Shown here piece by piece: positions 51,911-61,472 of a DNA stretch of 64,000 nucleotides (position 1 is the stretch's first letter; each line of letters starts with the position of its first letter). The stretch comes from an uncultured Draconibacterium sp. Lineage in GTDB: Bacteria; Bacteroidota; Bacteroidia; Bacteroidales; Prolixibacteraceae. A program made the translations under genes and the position numbers. The stretch is taken from assembly GCF_963676815.1 (NCBI RefSeq), contig NZ_OY781365.1, positions 5,552,501-5,616,500 of the forward strand, in the 5' to 3' direction. A model generated the notes under the pieces. That model made no database searches and was not told where the DNA came from. It saw only the letters and a program-made list of their open reading frames with translations.

Positions 51911-54900
51911 TTATTGATTTTTTATAATTGTTTTTGAAACAACTCCCTGCTTACCATGAAGTTGCAACAAGTAATTGCCACTGTTCAGTTCACTGGTATT
52001 AATTCTTTCCAAATTCGAATAATTTGAGAATGTTCCGCTCTTCAGTATTCTACCCGACAAATCGTATATTTTCCATTCCGAGAAAGAAGATTCTCCATCT
52101 GTTTTTATCATTATTTCGTTTGAAAACGGATTCGGATAAACAGTAATTTCCTTTTCCGCTAACATTCTGTCTTCAATTCCCACCGGCGTATCGGAACCAT
52201 ACAAGGTTAACAATCTTGAATATTCGGATGTACCATCTGAATTAAATGCAGCTAATCTGAACGTATATTCATCTTTAGTATTGGTATTTTGAAGCTTATA
52301 TGAAGTCGCATTTTGTCCGCTGGTATAAATGGTTTGAAAGGCACCATCGACCAATTGCTGAACTACAAATCCATCTTCATTATTCGACACATCCAACCAA
52401 ATGAGTTCAACCTCCAAGTCGCTTAACCTTCCTCCCTGAACAAACTGTGGTGTTTCAGGCACATTTAAACCTATGAATTGTGTGAATGCTGAAAGTTCAG
52501 CACAACTAGCAAATACTGCTCCGTTCACTTCCGACAAAGCAATCAGCTTAATGTACCGGGCATTATGCGCACTTGAAAACTCGACTACTTTTTCTTCAAA
52601 ATTTGCAGCCCATGTTCCTTCAGCAGCTTTTGTCCAGGTTGAGTTATCCGTTGAAACATAGAACGCGTAATCTTTAATGGTTCCGTTTAAATTGTTGTCC
52701 TGACGCGGCAAATAGCTAAATCCTTTCAGGTTATACGTTTTTGCCAAATCAATAACCAAGGTATGCGGATGCGATGGTTTCGGCGTGGCATTCCAGTCGG
52801 TATGCCACATGGTACTCTTTATATTATCAAAAGCATTCGTCGCACTGTATCCATTGGGTACTTCACTATTTACACTTACCAGCGTCCAGTTTTCTTTTGA
52901 AACCGTGCCCTCAGGTTCAGTGGTTACAGCCGCATAATTTGAAAAGGCCGACGATTGATTGGCGTTAATTGCTTTTACCCTGTAGATGTAGTTATCGGCT
53001 TCAGTTATCTGATTATCGGTAAAAGAAGTTTGTCCAGCTGAAACATTGCCAATTTGAGCAAATGCACCTCCCGCTTTCGAACGTTGAATAATAAATGCAA
53101 TTTCGTTATTGGAATTGTCTTTCCAGTTTAGTTCCACATTACTATTTTCATCAATGCTTGCCACTAAGCTATCCGGATAAGCTACAATCGGATTCATTCC
53201 TTCCAGTTTAAATTTCAGAATGCCACTTCCGTAGGTAGCAAAATTTACCGTGTTTTCCCGTACAATGAATTCGACATCATTAAAGCTTACATAAGGCACG
53301 GCCTCATCATTCATTTCAAACCATTGATCGTCGTCAACCGAGTACACCCAAATACCTCCGTAGGCACAAGCTGCAAAAATAAATTTCTCATCTGGCGTAT
53401 AATCAAAATCACGAATCCGGTAAACATTCAAGCCATTGCTGTGGTTAGTGAACGTTTCTCCACCGTCGTCGCTAATCATAAACAGATTACCAACACCGGC
53501 ATAATAAACTCGCTTTTCATCAATATTCGACCCCTTAATTACGTGCTGATTCTTGTGGTAATTGTAACCCTGATCGTTTGCACGAGGGAAAACGCCATTA
53601 TATGATGATTCCTTAAATGTTTGTCCCCCATCAAGCGAATAATAGAAATTGCCCGTTTTAACCGAAACATACCAGCGGTTTGAATTCAACGGCGAGTAAC
53701 CGAAACCGGTTATTTCAGAACCGCTCTTGCTACCAAAGTCATAATAATGATTGGTTTGAACGATTGAATTGTTCGCCGGATTATACGTGAGTTTCGTTAA
53801 ACGCGGTCCGGCTGCTATATAAACAGCATCTTCCTTTTTATCGGGCGAAGTTACCATTGGAGCCGCCCACCAGTTGCCGGTATAATTTATTTGGGCAAGA
53901 CCCGAGCTTCTAACGGCAAAGTTTGCCTGCCGGAAAATAGAACCGTAATACATCCAGGTCCATACCGATTCTTCTTTGTTTCCTAAGGTTACCCTCAGTC
54001 CATCCGTTGTTTTCACATCGGTAGTGTACGATTCATTGGTGTAAGTTTCGAACCCTACGGTACCCCGATCCTGAGTACTTGTAAAAGAGCTGTAGTAGTT
54101 TTGTGCATGATCCGCATCGTAACACATTTGTGTAGGTGCAGAATTGTTCAGCTGTAAATAGGTGTTTGAAGATTCCGGTTCATCGGAAATATAACAACCA
54201 AAGTCCTTCCCTACAAAATGGAAATAGCTGCCATCTTTTTTTTGGTACATTTTCATGTGGTGAACATCCCACCCCAACAAGTGCGAGAAATTTGAAAAAG
54301 ACATCCCGTAGTTAACCGACATATTCACATCCAGATACCCTTGAAAAATTACATTGGGTTTTGTAGCATGCACTGTGCGCGGATTGGTATCGCCATTACT
54401 GTTATTTGAACTGTTTTTAAGTTGCCAGCTATTTCCCTTATCGGCAGAATAATAAATGTGTGTATTTTGGGCAGCCACATAAAAGTGGTATTTATCGTTG
54501 TAATAAGTACCAAATATTCTGTTCATACCAACAAATGTTGTAGTAGAAGTATGAATTAATTTGAAGTCGGAATCGGCTGGTGCGCATTCGTAAATTCTCA
54601 ATTTGGAATCGGAATTCGACAGGGCGGCGATAAATACCGACTCGGTATTTGCAGCCTTAAACATTTTTACGTTATATGCCGATGAATTAAAGTTGATTGA
54701 TAGTGCACTGTAAGAAGTACCGTCGTTAATGGAAATGTAAGTTTGAAGATTATTTGAGCTTGTTTTTACCAGGGTGAAAATACGATTTGCACCTGCCTTT
54801 TTTACAACAGCACCTTCAAAGCTTTCACCAGCTGCAGTAACTCCGCCGGCAGCCGACCAGGTTCTTCCTTCATCATCGCTGTATTGCATTCCATTACCGG

Positions 54901-55420
54901 ACGACCGAACCATGCGAAACGAGCCGTCGCTTTTATTTAATCCATCAATATATGATTCCAGAAAGTTGCCTTTATGATTCATCAATTCCCAGCTGGTTTT
55001 GGTATAATCATCACCTTCGCGATTTATCTTCCAAATGTGACCGGCATAGGATATGGCATAAATCACATCGTGTTCCTGATCGTAAACCGAACCGTCGACC
55101 CGAAAACCGTAACCCGTTTTTCCTTCTGAAAGGAAGCGCATTTGCTCCCAGCTGCCTTCTATTATTCCGTTTGCATACGACGATACTCCCGAGGCACTTT
55201 TTAAGGCTGGACTGGAAAAATATCGTTCAATACGTGCTTTATTAACCGATTTTTCCTGTTCCGAAAGAATTACTTCAGGACGTTCTTCATTGCTTTCTTC
55301 TCCTTCATTTTCAATCTTTTCAATGCCTTCCTCCTGTTGTTCCGATTGTATTTGAAAAAAGTTTACTCCCCAAAAAGCAATTACGCTTATGCATATGAAT
55401 ATTAGTGCCTTTTTTTTCAT
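51911..55420 (-). CDS. Giant secreted Asp-box propeller protein with Fn3, F5/8C and T9SS domains
   Basis: About 1169 residues, with an N-terminal signal/anchor (MKKKALIFICISVIAFWGVN) and an acidic linker. A large sortilin/GH74-like propeller follows (about 90-750) with Asp-boxes such as YSDDEGRTW, YYSADKGNSW, YSLDGGQTF and MISDDGGETF. Then come Fn3, a discoidin-like domain, a second Fn3 and a T9SS tail (VYPNPFSNEIMIKTDG). No catalytic residues of a named family are evident. It may be a surface glycan-binding protein or an unassigned lyase/hydrolase. Its discoidin domain closely resembles that of the adjacent GH16. Starts at 55435 and 55423 are also possible. Confidence 0.8.
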   Translation of the reverse strand: MKKKALIFICISVIAFWGVNFFQIQSEQQEEGIEKIENEGEESNEERPEVILSEQEKSVNKARIERYFSSPALKSASGVSSYANGIIEGSWEQMRFLSEGKTGYGFRVDGSVYDQEHDVIYAISYAGHIWKINREGDDYTKTSWELMNHKGNFLESYIDGLNKSDGSFRMVRSSGNGMQYSDDEGRTWSAAGGVTAAGESFEGAVVKKAGANRIFTLVKTSSNNLQTYISINDGTSYSALSINFNSSAYNVKMFKAANTESVFIAALSNSDSKLRIYECAPADSDFKLIHTSTTTFVGMNRIFGTYYNDKYHFYVAAQNTHIYYSADKGNSWQLKNSSNNSNGDTNPRTVHATKPNVIFQGYLDVNMSVNYGMSFSNFSHLLGWDVHHMKMYQKKDGSYFHFVGKDFGCYISDEPESSNTYLQLNNSAPTQMCYDADHAQNYYSSFTSTQDRGTVGFETYTNESYTTDVKTTDGLRVTLGNKEESVWTWMYYGSIFRQANFAVRSSGLAQINYTGNWWAAPMVTSPDKKEDAVYIAAGPRLTKLTYNPANNSIVQTNHYYDFGSKSGSEITGFGYSPLNSNRWYVSVKTGNFYYSLDGGQTFKESSYNGVFPRANDQGYNYHKNQHVIKGSNIDEKRVYYAGVGNLFMISDDGGETFTNHSNGLNVYRIRDFDYTPDEKFIFAACAYGGIWVYSVDDDQWFEMNDEAVPYVSFNDVEFIVRENTVNFATYGSGILKFKLEGMNPIVAYPDSLVASIDENSNVELNWKDNSNNEIAFIIQRSKAGGAFAQIGNVSAGQTSFTDNQITEADNYIYRVKAINANQSSAFSNYAAVTTEPEGTVSKENWTLVSVNSEVPNGYSATNAFDNIKSTMWHTDWNATPKPSHPHTLVIDLAKTYNLKGFSYLPRQDNNLNGTIKDYAFYVSTDNSTWTKAAEGTWAANFEEKVVEFSSAHNARYIKLIALSEVNGAVFASCAELSAFTQFIGLNVPETPQFVQGGRLSDLEVELIWLDVSNNEDGFVVQQLVDGAFQTIYTSGQNATSYKLQNTNTKDEYTFRLAAFNSDGTSEYSRLLTLYGSDTPVGIEDRMLAEKEITVYPNPFSNEIMIKTDGESSFSEWKIYDLSGRILKSGTFSNYSNLERINTSELNSGNYLLQLHGKQGVVSKTIIKNQ

Positions 55421-55438
55421 CATATAGTCTAACAAGAA

Positions 55439-57016
55439 TTAATCTTCAGTTACCTTACTTCCCCACCAGTTATTCTTCGGGTCGTAATCTTCAGACAAAA
55501 AATGCAGTCGTTCTCTCTCCAAAGCAGGAAGACGTTCCTGTTCTATCCGTAGCAAACGGTTCTGGGCTTTTTCATTGTCGTAGTTGGGATTTTCAACGGG
55601 AAATCTGGCATTAACAGCTATCAGGTAATCAAAAAGTTGTTGGTGCAATTTAGTTGTCAAATCAGTATTTTCAGTTGACAAGTCATTTTGCTCTTCAATA
55701 TCGTTTCTTAGGTTGTATAATTCATCCGTATCGGTTTCGTAATAATGAATCAGTTTCCAATCGCCCAATCGGATAATTGAAACCGGGTCGCCACCTTGAT
55801 TTCCGTAGTGCGGATAATGCCAGATTAATGGTCTTTCAGGAATACTTTCGCCCTTAAGCAACGGTAACAGACTTACACCATCGGCATGCTCGTCAGGACG
55901 CAGTTGCGCTCCTGCTAATTGTAAAATAGTTGGATAAAAGTCGGTCCCGGTTACGGGTGTGCTGTTGGTTTTACCGCCTTCGGTTAATCCGGGTACTTTT
56001 ACAAAATAGGGCTCGCGAATACCACCTTCGTATTGGTATCCTTTACCACCTTTTAAAGGCAGATTCGATGTGGAGTAATTATCTCCCGAAGCAACACCAC
56101 CGTTATCGGCAGTAAATATCACGACTGTATTTTCTTCTAATCCCAATTCTTTTAAAGTAGTTAAAACCAATCCAACCGCGTCGTCCATGGTTTCAATTAA
56201 ACCGGCATAAATGGGATTATCCTGAACCGTGCGGATAGGCAAACGACTGTCCATGTCAAAACCACTTTCTGCAATGCCCATGGAGTCAGCTTTATCGCGG
56301 AATTTTGCCCATTTTTCTTCGGTGGTTTGAATGGGTGCATGCACCGCGTAAAACGACAAATAGGCTAAAAACGAAGTGTCTTTGTTTGCTTTTATAAAAT
56401 CAGCTGTTTCCTGAGCCAAACGCATGGTAAGGCTCTCTCCATCGGGGCCACTTGGTAAATTGGGATTATTCCAGGGTGCATAGAAACCACCTTTGGGACT
56501 ACCCACATCCCATCCCCCTTTATTAATATCAAAACCATGATCTTCGGGCCACGATCCTTTTTCGCCAATGTGCCATTTCCCTGCAAAAAAAGTCAGATAG
56601 CCGGCTTCCTTTAAAGCCTCAGGCAAGGTCACATATTTCTGGGCCAGAACTTGCTCGTAATCTGGCGGTAACAATTTCGTATTGGCTCTACTTCCCCAAT
56701 CTTCACCTGTTGGTGCTCCAATCCAGTCTGTAATTCCATGTCGAGCCGGAAATTTACCACTTATTAAACTTGCCCTCGATGGACTACAAACCTGGCATGT
56801 GGCATAACCATCTGTAAACACCATCCCTTCGTTGGCTATTTGATCAATGTTAGGTGTTTCGTAGAACTTGCTTCCCATACAACTCATGTCGTGGTAACCA
56901 AAATCGTCGGCTACAATAAACAGAAAATTTGGTTTAACGTCTTCTGGTTTTGTTGTGCACGACAATGTTCCGGCGATTGCCGAAACAAGAATCAGATGAT
57001 ATAATTTTTTAATCAT
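55439..57016 (-). CDS. Sulfatase (S1, CSPSR type)
   Basis: A 525-residue lipoprotein (GTLSC). The formylglycine site is C77 in CQVCSPSRASLISGKFPARH. Metal and sulfate ligands are in FLFIVADDFGYHDM, FFAGKWHIGEKGSW and VIFTADNGGVASGDNYS. GKGYQYEGGIREPYFVKVPG is typical of the S1_16-like group of algal exo-sulfatases (subfamily by eye only). The C-terminal tail is rich in Glu/Arg. It lies 18 bp upstream of the propeller gene in one operon. Confidence 0.9.
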   Translation of the reverse strand: MIKKLYHLILVSAIAGTLSCTTKPEDVKPNFLFIVADDFGYHDMSCMGSKFYETPNIDQIANEGMVFTDGYATCQVCSPSRASLISGKFPARHGITDWIGAPTGEDWGSRANTKLLPPDYEQVLAQKYVTLPEALKEAGYLTFFAGKWHIGEKGSWPEDHGFDINKGGWDVGSPKGGFYAPWNNPNLPSGPDGESLTMRLAQETADFIKANKDTSFLAYLSFYAVHAPIQTTEEKWAKFRDKADSMGIAESGFDMDSRLPIRTVQDNPIYAGLIETMDDAVGLVLTTLKELGLEENTVVIFTADNGGVASGDNYSTSNLPLKGGKGYQYEGGIREPYFVKVPGLTEGGKTNSTPVTGTDFYPTILQLAGAQLRPDEHADGVSLLPLLKGESIPERPLIWHYPHYGNQGGDPVSIIRLGDWKLIHYYETDTDELYNLRNDIEEQNDLSTENTDLTTKLHQQLFDYLIAVNARFPVENPNYDNEKAQNRLLRIEQERLPALERERLHFLSEDYDPKNNWWGSKVTED

Positions 57017-57037
57017 TATCTGTATTTTTTAAATTCG

Positions 57038-59134
57038 TTATTTTACTACCACTTTTTGTACATTGTTACCTACTCGTACAATGTATAATCCGGATGAAGG
57101 AACTTCGAAACAGCAAGTTGATTTGTAATGCCTTCCAATCAAAAAACCATTAATCGTATAAATCCAAACATCTACATCCCTTTCATCTTTAGCATTCAGA
57201 TATATGGATTTGTCTTTCACGTAAATGAAATAATCCGTTTCTTTCTTTCTTACAGGAACTGAGGTGGGCAAGCTTCTAAGTGTGGGATCATCACTTACAA
57301 TAATTTCATCGATGTACGCAAAATTCGTAGTGTTATCAAGAACAAATCCGTTAGGATTATTCTCAAAGCCACAATCACCTAAATACCTTAGATTGTATAC
57401 ATCAAGCCCGGTTTCTCCTCCAAATATTTCAAATACCAGATCCTGCCACTCACCAAAATTTGTATACGGATTCAAAGGACGAATATTACCTTCATTTCCT
57501 GCCTGGTTCAAGCGTAAAACAATATCGGGTTGAGCGGAGTATCTAACGAAAATATGAACATAACGGTATTCATTTTCCGGTACTGAAAAGTTACAAGGAA
57601 TATCCACCAATTCATACCAAAGTAATGAAGTCCGGCCTATTCTTCCTGAGTTTTCAGATCTGTTCAATCCTTCGTTATCCGGATTTTGTGCTACGTCGAA
57701 ACTTGCACCAAAATCAGGAATAACTTCAATTGGCGTTTCAAAATCAATGATTTTGGTCTCTAACGCTTCCAGGGCTTCCCCGGTTAATAGAATTTTAAAT
57801 ATTTCGTATTCTCCTGAACTGTTTATGTCAAAGCTAATCTTTGTAGGAGAAACTATTTCAACATCGCCATTTTCAATAATATAAGGGGCTGCTTTATTTG
57901 TTTGCGTATAATCTTCAGGTCTGAATTTCTCAACTTTAACTATTTGTTTTGCCTCAAAATTATGCAGCAGGATATTTAACTGTGTTGCGTCATTATTCTT
58001 TCCGGTAACATAAATCAATAGCATATCTTCTGCTGTAAGAGCACTGGCTATTCCGAAGTTACTATCAGAGATCGCCCTGACCGCTTCACCTTTGAACGAT
58101 GACGCCATATCTCCTAAAATTTGCCCACATGGGAAAACCACCGATGCATTCCAACTCACTATTCCAACACCGGGAGCAGTGCTGTTAACCGGTGGCCAAT
58201 ACGCCGCGGCATCGACTCCGTGTTGTGCATAAATTTGTACAATGTCGGGGATAATATTGGCCGCTTCCATATATACTCTTCCTTCGTTATAATCACGCGC
58301 AGCCATCCATTCCGAGCAATAAATAATCAACTCTTTATTAGGATTGAAGTTCCTGGAGCAAGCGTCAATTTTTTCACCTAGTGTTTGAATAGCAAAACCC
58401 GTTTTATCATTTGGAGGCTGATAACCGGTGTATGTATGCAGCGCAATACCGTCAATTTCATCATAGGCTTCCGTAAAATTTTCTTTCATGGACGCAAATT
58501 CCTGCGGTTCGGTAAAGTCACCGTTAATGAGTATATTGAAAGTTCTGTCGGGATATTGCTCTGAAATGTATGCAGCAATTTTCATTGCTGTTTTACTGTA
58601 GTTTAACAGCTTTTGTGAACGATTTGCCCCACCGGCGTATTGTAACCACCATTCATTTCCAATTTCAACATATTTAATATTAGCAGATCCTGCCCTGTTA
58701 ATTGCATCTTTTGCATCTTGCTGCAAAGTATTAATAGCATTTTTCCAGGCTGTTGAGTTATATGTTTCGTTCATTGCTCCTTGCGTAGAAACAACCACCG
58801 AGTAATTGGAATAGTTATTTTTTACGGTTGTGATTGAGGCGCCTGGAGTTTCAGGAGCAGAACTCCAACCGGGAGTAGTATTGCTTGGCCAATCCAGCCA
58901 TTCCGATTCCCATCCTCCCGGATACCTTAATACGTCAAGATCAAGACTACTAAAAGCAGCAGCAAAAGAGGGGAACAATTCATCTGAAATAAATTTCCAA
59001 TCGTTGTTTACACCAAAAATATCTGGTTTTATTGCAACTCTATCTGCTACATAAATGTTCAGGTTTGATGTGGATTGTCCATTAATCTTATAAACAGCTA
59101 TTAACAAAAATACAAATATCGCAAATGCTTTCAT
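57038..59134 (-). CDS. Clan GH-A glycoside hydrolase, family unassigned, with T9SS-type tail
   Basis: A 698-residue secreted protein (signal MKAFAIFVFLLIAVYKING). The TIM-barrel part has VLRYPGGWESEWLDWPS, the acid/base Glu161 in YVEIGNEWWLQY and the nucleophile Glu275 in IIYCSEWMAARDY, the GNE...E arrangement of retaining clan-A enzymes (GH39/GH51/GH79 style). A beta domain, then a galactose-binding-like domain (about 480-620) and a short T9SS-like end (GLYIVRVGNNVQKVVVK) follow. I cannot place it in a known family. The frame is open to 59218, but the signal peptide fixes the start at 59134. Confidence 0.75.
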   Translation of the reverse strand: MKAFAIFVFLLIAVYKINGQSTSNLNIYVADRVAIKPDIFGVNNDWKFISDELFPSFAAAFSSLDLDVLRYPGGWESEWLDWPSNTTPGWSSAPETPGASITTVKNNYSNYSVVVSTQGAMNETYNSTAWKNAINTLQQDAKDAINRAGSANIKYVEIGNEWWLQYAGGANRSQKLLNYSKTAMKIAAYISEQYPDRTFNILINGDFTEPQEFASMKENFTEAYDEIDGIALHTYTGYQPPNDKTGFAIQTLGEKIDACSRNFNPNKELIIYCSEWMAARDYNEGRVYMEAANIIPDIVQIYAQHGVDAAAYWPPVNSTAPGVGIVSWNASVVFPCGQILGDMASSFKGEAVRAISDSNFGIASALTAEDMLLIYVTGKNNDATQLNILLHNFEAKQIVKVEKFRPEDYTQTNKAAPYIIENGDVEIVSPTKISFDINSSGEYEIFKILLTGEALEALETKIIDFETPIEVIPDFGASFDVAQNPDNEGLNRSENSGRIGRTSLLWYELVDIPCNFSVPENEYRYVHIFVRYSAQPDIVLRLNQAGNEGNIRPLNPYTNFGEWQDLVFEIFGGETGLDVYNLRYLGDCGFENNPNGFVLDNTTNFAYIDEIIVSDDPTLRSLPTSVPVRKKETDYFIYVKDKSIYLNAKDERDVDVWIYTINGFLIGRHYKSTCCFEVPSSGLYIVRVGNNVQKVVVK

Positions 59135-59219
59135 TTCACCTCGTCGATTATAATTCGCCTCTCTACTCTCCATTTTCAGAAAACAATTATTACATCTTCT
59201 AACATTTCGATACTTCATT

Positions 59220-60758
59220 CTACTGTTTTGCTACAACTTCATTTTTCGAATGCCAAAATGTATACTGATGTTGATCAACTTTCATTTGCCTTAACCAACT
59301 ATCAAACTTTTGCTGAAGTTCCTTTGCCTTTTCCACTTCAACCCCAATCAAATTATTTCGTTCGCCAATATCTTCATTTAAATTGTATAGCGCCAGTTGG
59401 CCACTGTTTGCTCCCAACATTATTTGTGATGTAATAGGTCTCCAATCCGGGTTATAATCTTCTGCATAAACCAGTTTCCAGTCCTGATCGATAATTGCCC
59501 ACTGCTTGCCAAATTTAAAACAAAGGGGTTCTTCAGCTTTTACTGATGGCTCATCATTCAAAATTGGGTAAATCAGGCTGCTCCCATCAAAAGCAGCTAA
59601 TTCGTTTGATACAATACCAGCTGCCTGTAAACATGTTGGAACAATATCAAATGCACTCACCCGATGCCGATATAATTTTCCCTGTGGCACAGATTTTGGC
59701 CATGAAACAATAAAAGGCACCCGAATTCCTCCTTCGTGCATGGTGTATTTCGATCCGCATAACGGAAGATTATTCGCTCCGGTTAAAGGCTCTCCTCCAT
59801 TATCTGAGATCAGAATTACCAAGGTATTTTCCATCAACCCCTGTTGCTCAAGTTCATCCAATAATCGTCCAATATTATCGTCGAGGCAATTCAGGTTGGC
59901 CAGGTACAATTTGCGTTTTCCTTCATCAGAAATATCACCGACTTTAGTGTATTTGTAATAATAGTCGTTATAAGTACCCATTGATGGATCGTAGTTTGGA
60001 ATTTTTGGTGCATCCCATTTTTCGCGGTACTCATCCGGCACCTGGTGAATTAACTCGTGCACAGCATTGTAGGCCAAATCTAAAAAGAACGGGCCTTCTT
60101 TATTTTTTTCAATAAATTGAATTGCTTCGTCAGTAAAAAGATTGGTTGAGTAAGTATCATCAAAACCAACCTTGGTGGTATCGCGCCACAATCTTCCCAA
60201 CGATGCACTTTCGCCGTAAGGATCAGGTGTCGCCATTTCAATTTCCTCATCTAAATGAAAGAAATCGTGTGCATGTGCACTAAAGCCGATAAAACTTTCG
60301 TAGCCGTGATGCACCGGAAACTCGTGGGCGTGTGGATTGTGGTAATTTGTTCCGTAATCACTTTTTCCAACCCGGCCTGTAGTGTAACCATTATCTTTAA
60401 GCATTTCAGCTAAGGTAGGTACATTTGTAGGTAAGCCTGGTCCCCAGCCCATATTCGGATCCCAGCGTTCCTGGTATTTTCCGGTGTAAATGGCAGCCCT
60501 GGAAGGACTACAAACCGGCCCCGACACGTAACACTGATCGAACAAAACACCGCTTAGCGCAATGCGATCCATGTTTGGCGTTGCACAATTGGCCGAAACA
60601 TGATCGTAAGCACTTAAATCGGCATATCCCTGATCGTCGGTCACGATCAGAATAATATTGGGTGGCTTGCTTCCTTCGGATTCAGAGTTCTTAGGATTGT
60701 TGCATTGAACAAACAAAAATCCAAATGCAGCGATTATGTAATAAATTTTGTTTCCCAT
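59220..60758 (-). CDS. Sulfatase (S1, CSPSR type)
   Basis: A 512-residue lipoprotein (FLFVQC). The formylglycine site is C83 in PVCSPSRAAIYTGKYQER. Other ligands are in IILIVTDDQGYADLSAY and VILISDNGGEPLTGANNLPL. HEGGIRVPFIVSWPKS is the usual substrate-pocket strand. The subfamily is unclear. Its ATG overlaps the stop of the SGNH gene by one base (TAATG), so the two are translationally coupled. Confidence 0.9.
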   Translation of the reverse strand: MGNKIYYIIAAFGFLFVQCNNPKNSESEGSKPPNIILIVTDDQGYADLSAYDHVSANCATPNMDRIALSGVLFDQCYVSGPVCSPSRAAIYTGKYQERWDPNMGWGPGLPTNVPTLAEMLKDNGYTTGRVGKSDYGTNYHNPHAHEFPVHHGYESFIGFSAHAHDFFHLDEEIEMATPDPYGESASLGRLWRDTTKVGFDDTYSTNLFTDEAIQFIEKNKEGPFFLDLAYNAVHELIHQVPDEYREKWDAPKIPNYDPSMGTYNDYYYKYTKVGDISDEGKRKLYLANLNCLDDNIGRLLDELEQQGLMENTLVILISDNGGEPLTGANNLPLCGSKYTMHEGGIRVPFIVSWPKSVPQGKLYRHRVSAFDIVPTCLQAAGIVSNELAAFDGSSLIYPILNDEPSVKAEEPLCFKFGKQWAIIDQDWKLVYAEDYNPDWRPITSQIMLGANSGQLALYNLNEDIGERNNLIGVEVEKAKELQQKFDSWLRQMKVDQHQYTFWHSKNEVVAKQ

Positions 60759-61471
60759 TATAGTTCACTAAAAAGTTTTTTCTCTATTTCCTTTACAACA
60801 ACCTGATGCCCCAGCTCATTGGGATGGTTGTTTTGAGCCATGTATTTTGAGATATCTCCTTCCTCCTGCTTAAGCTTTTTAAACTTAGCGTAGACATTGA
60901 CTACAGGAATTTGATACTCTTCACCAAGTTTTTTAATCATTCTGACATGACCAACCAGAGGGGCATTTTCGTTGAGAATATCTTCCTTTAAATCGGGTGT
61001 AGGTGTTAGCAATACCAGTTTTATATCGGCCTCAAGCGCTTCTTCAATCATCGCGCGCCATGCAGTTTCTGCTCTCTCCACTCCAATTCTTCTGTCGTTT
61101 AGTGCATAGTCGATAAAAAGCAAATCGGGTTTCATGCACAACACATCATCCTTAAAACGTTTGGCGCCCTGTTCTGCCTCTTCTCCACCAATTGACGTGG
61201 TAATACAATTAATTACGGCTTTAGGATAATTCTCTTTTAAAAATTTCAGGAACAAATGCGGATAAGCCGCCAGTGTATTTACTACACCACCTGTAAAATA
61301 ACCTGACGGGACACTATGCCCATGAAATACGACGTTTATTGTTCTATTATTTGGCCATTTAAACGTTAACTCCTGCTTAAGTTCCGCGATATAATCGGAT
61401 TCAGATTCTGTTTTTTGCTGTGCCACACAAGCAAAACTTGCAAACAATATTATTACTGCAATTAATTTCAT
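60758..61471 (-). CDS. SGNH/GDSL hydrolase (candidate carbohydrate esterase)
   Basis: A 237-residue exported protein (signal MKLIAVIILFASFACVA). The SGNH blocks are block I VVFHGHSVPSGYF (Ser), a Gly in TTSIGGEEAEQG, block III Asn in IDYALNDRRIG, and the block V Asp/His pair in DISKYMAQNNHPNELGHQV. HSVPSG replaces the common GDS. It may remove acetyl or other acyl groups from the glycan. It lies between two sulfatase genes, one base from the downstream one and 1 bp from the upstream one. Confidence 0.82.
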   Translation of the reverse strand: MKLIAVIILFASFACVAQQKTESESDYIAELKQELTFKWPNNRTINVVFHGHSVPSGYFTGGVVNTLAAYPHLFLKFLKENYPKAVINCITTSIGGEEAEQGAKRFKDDVLCMKPDLLFIDYALNDRRIGVERAETAWRAMIEEALEADIKLVLLTPTPDLKEDILNENAPLVGHVRMIKKLGEEYQIPVVNVYAKFKKLKQEEGDISKYMAQNNHPNELGHQVVVKEIEKKLFSEL

Positions 61472-61472
61472 T

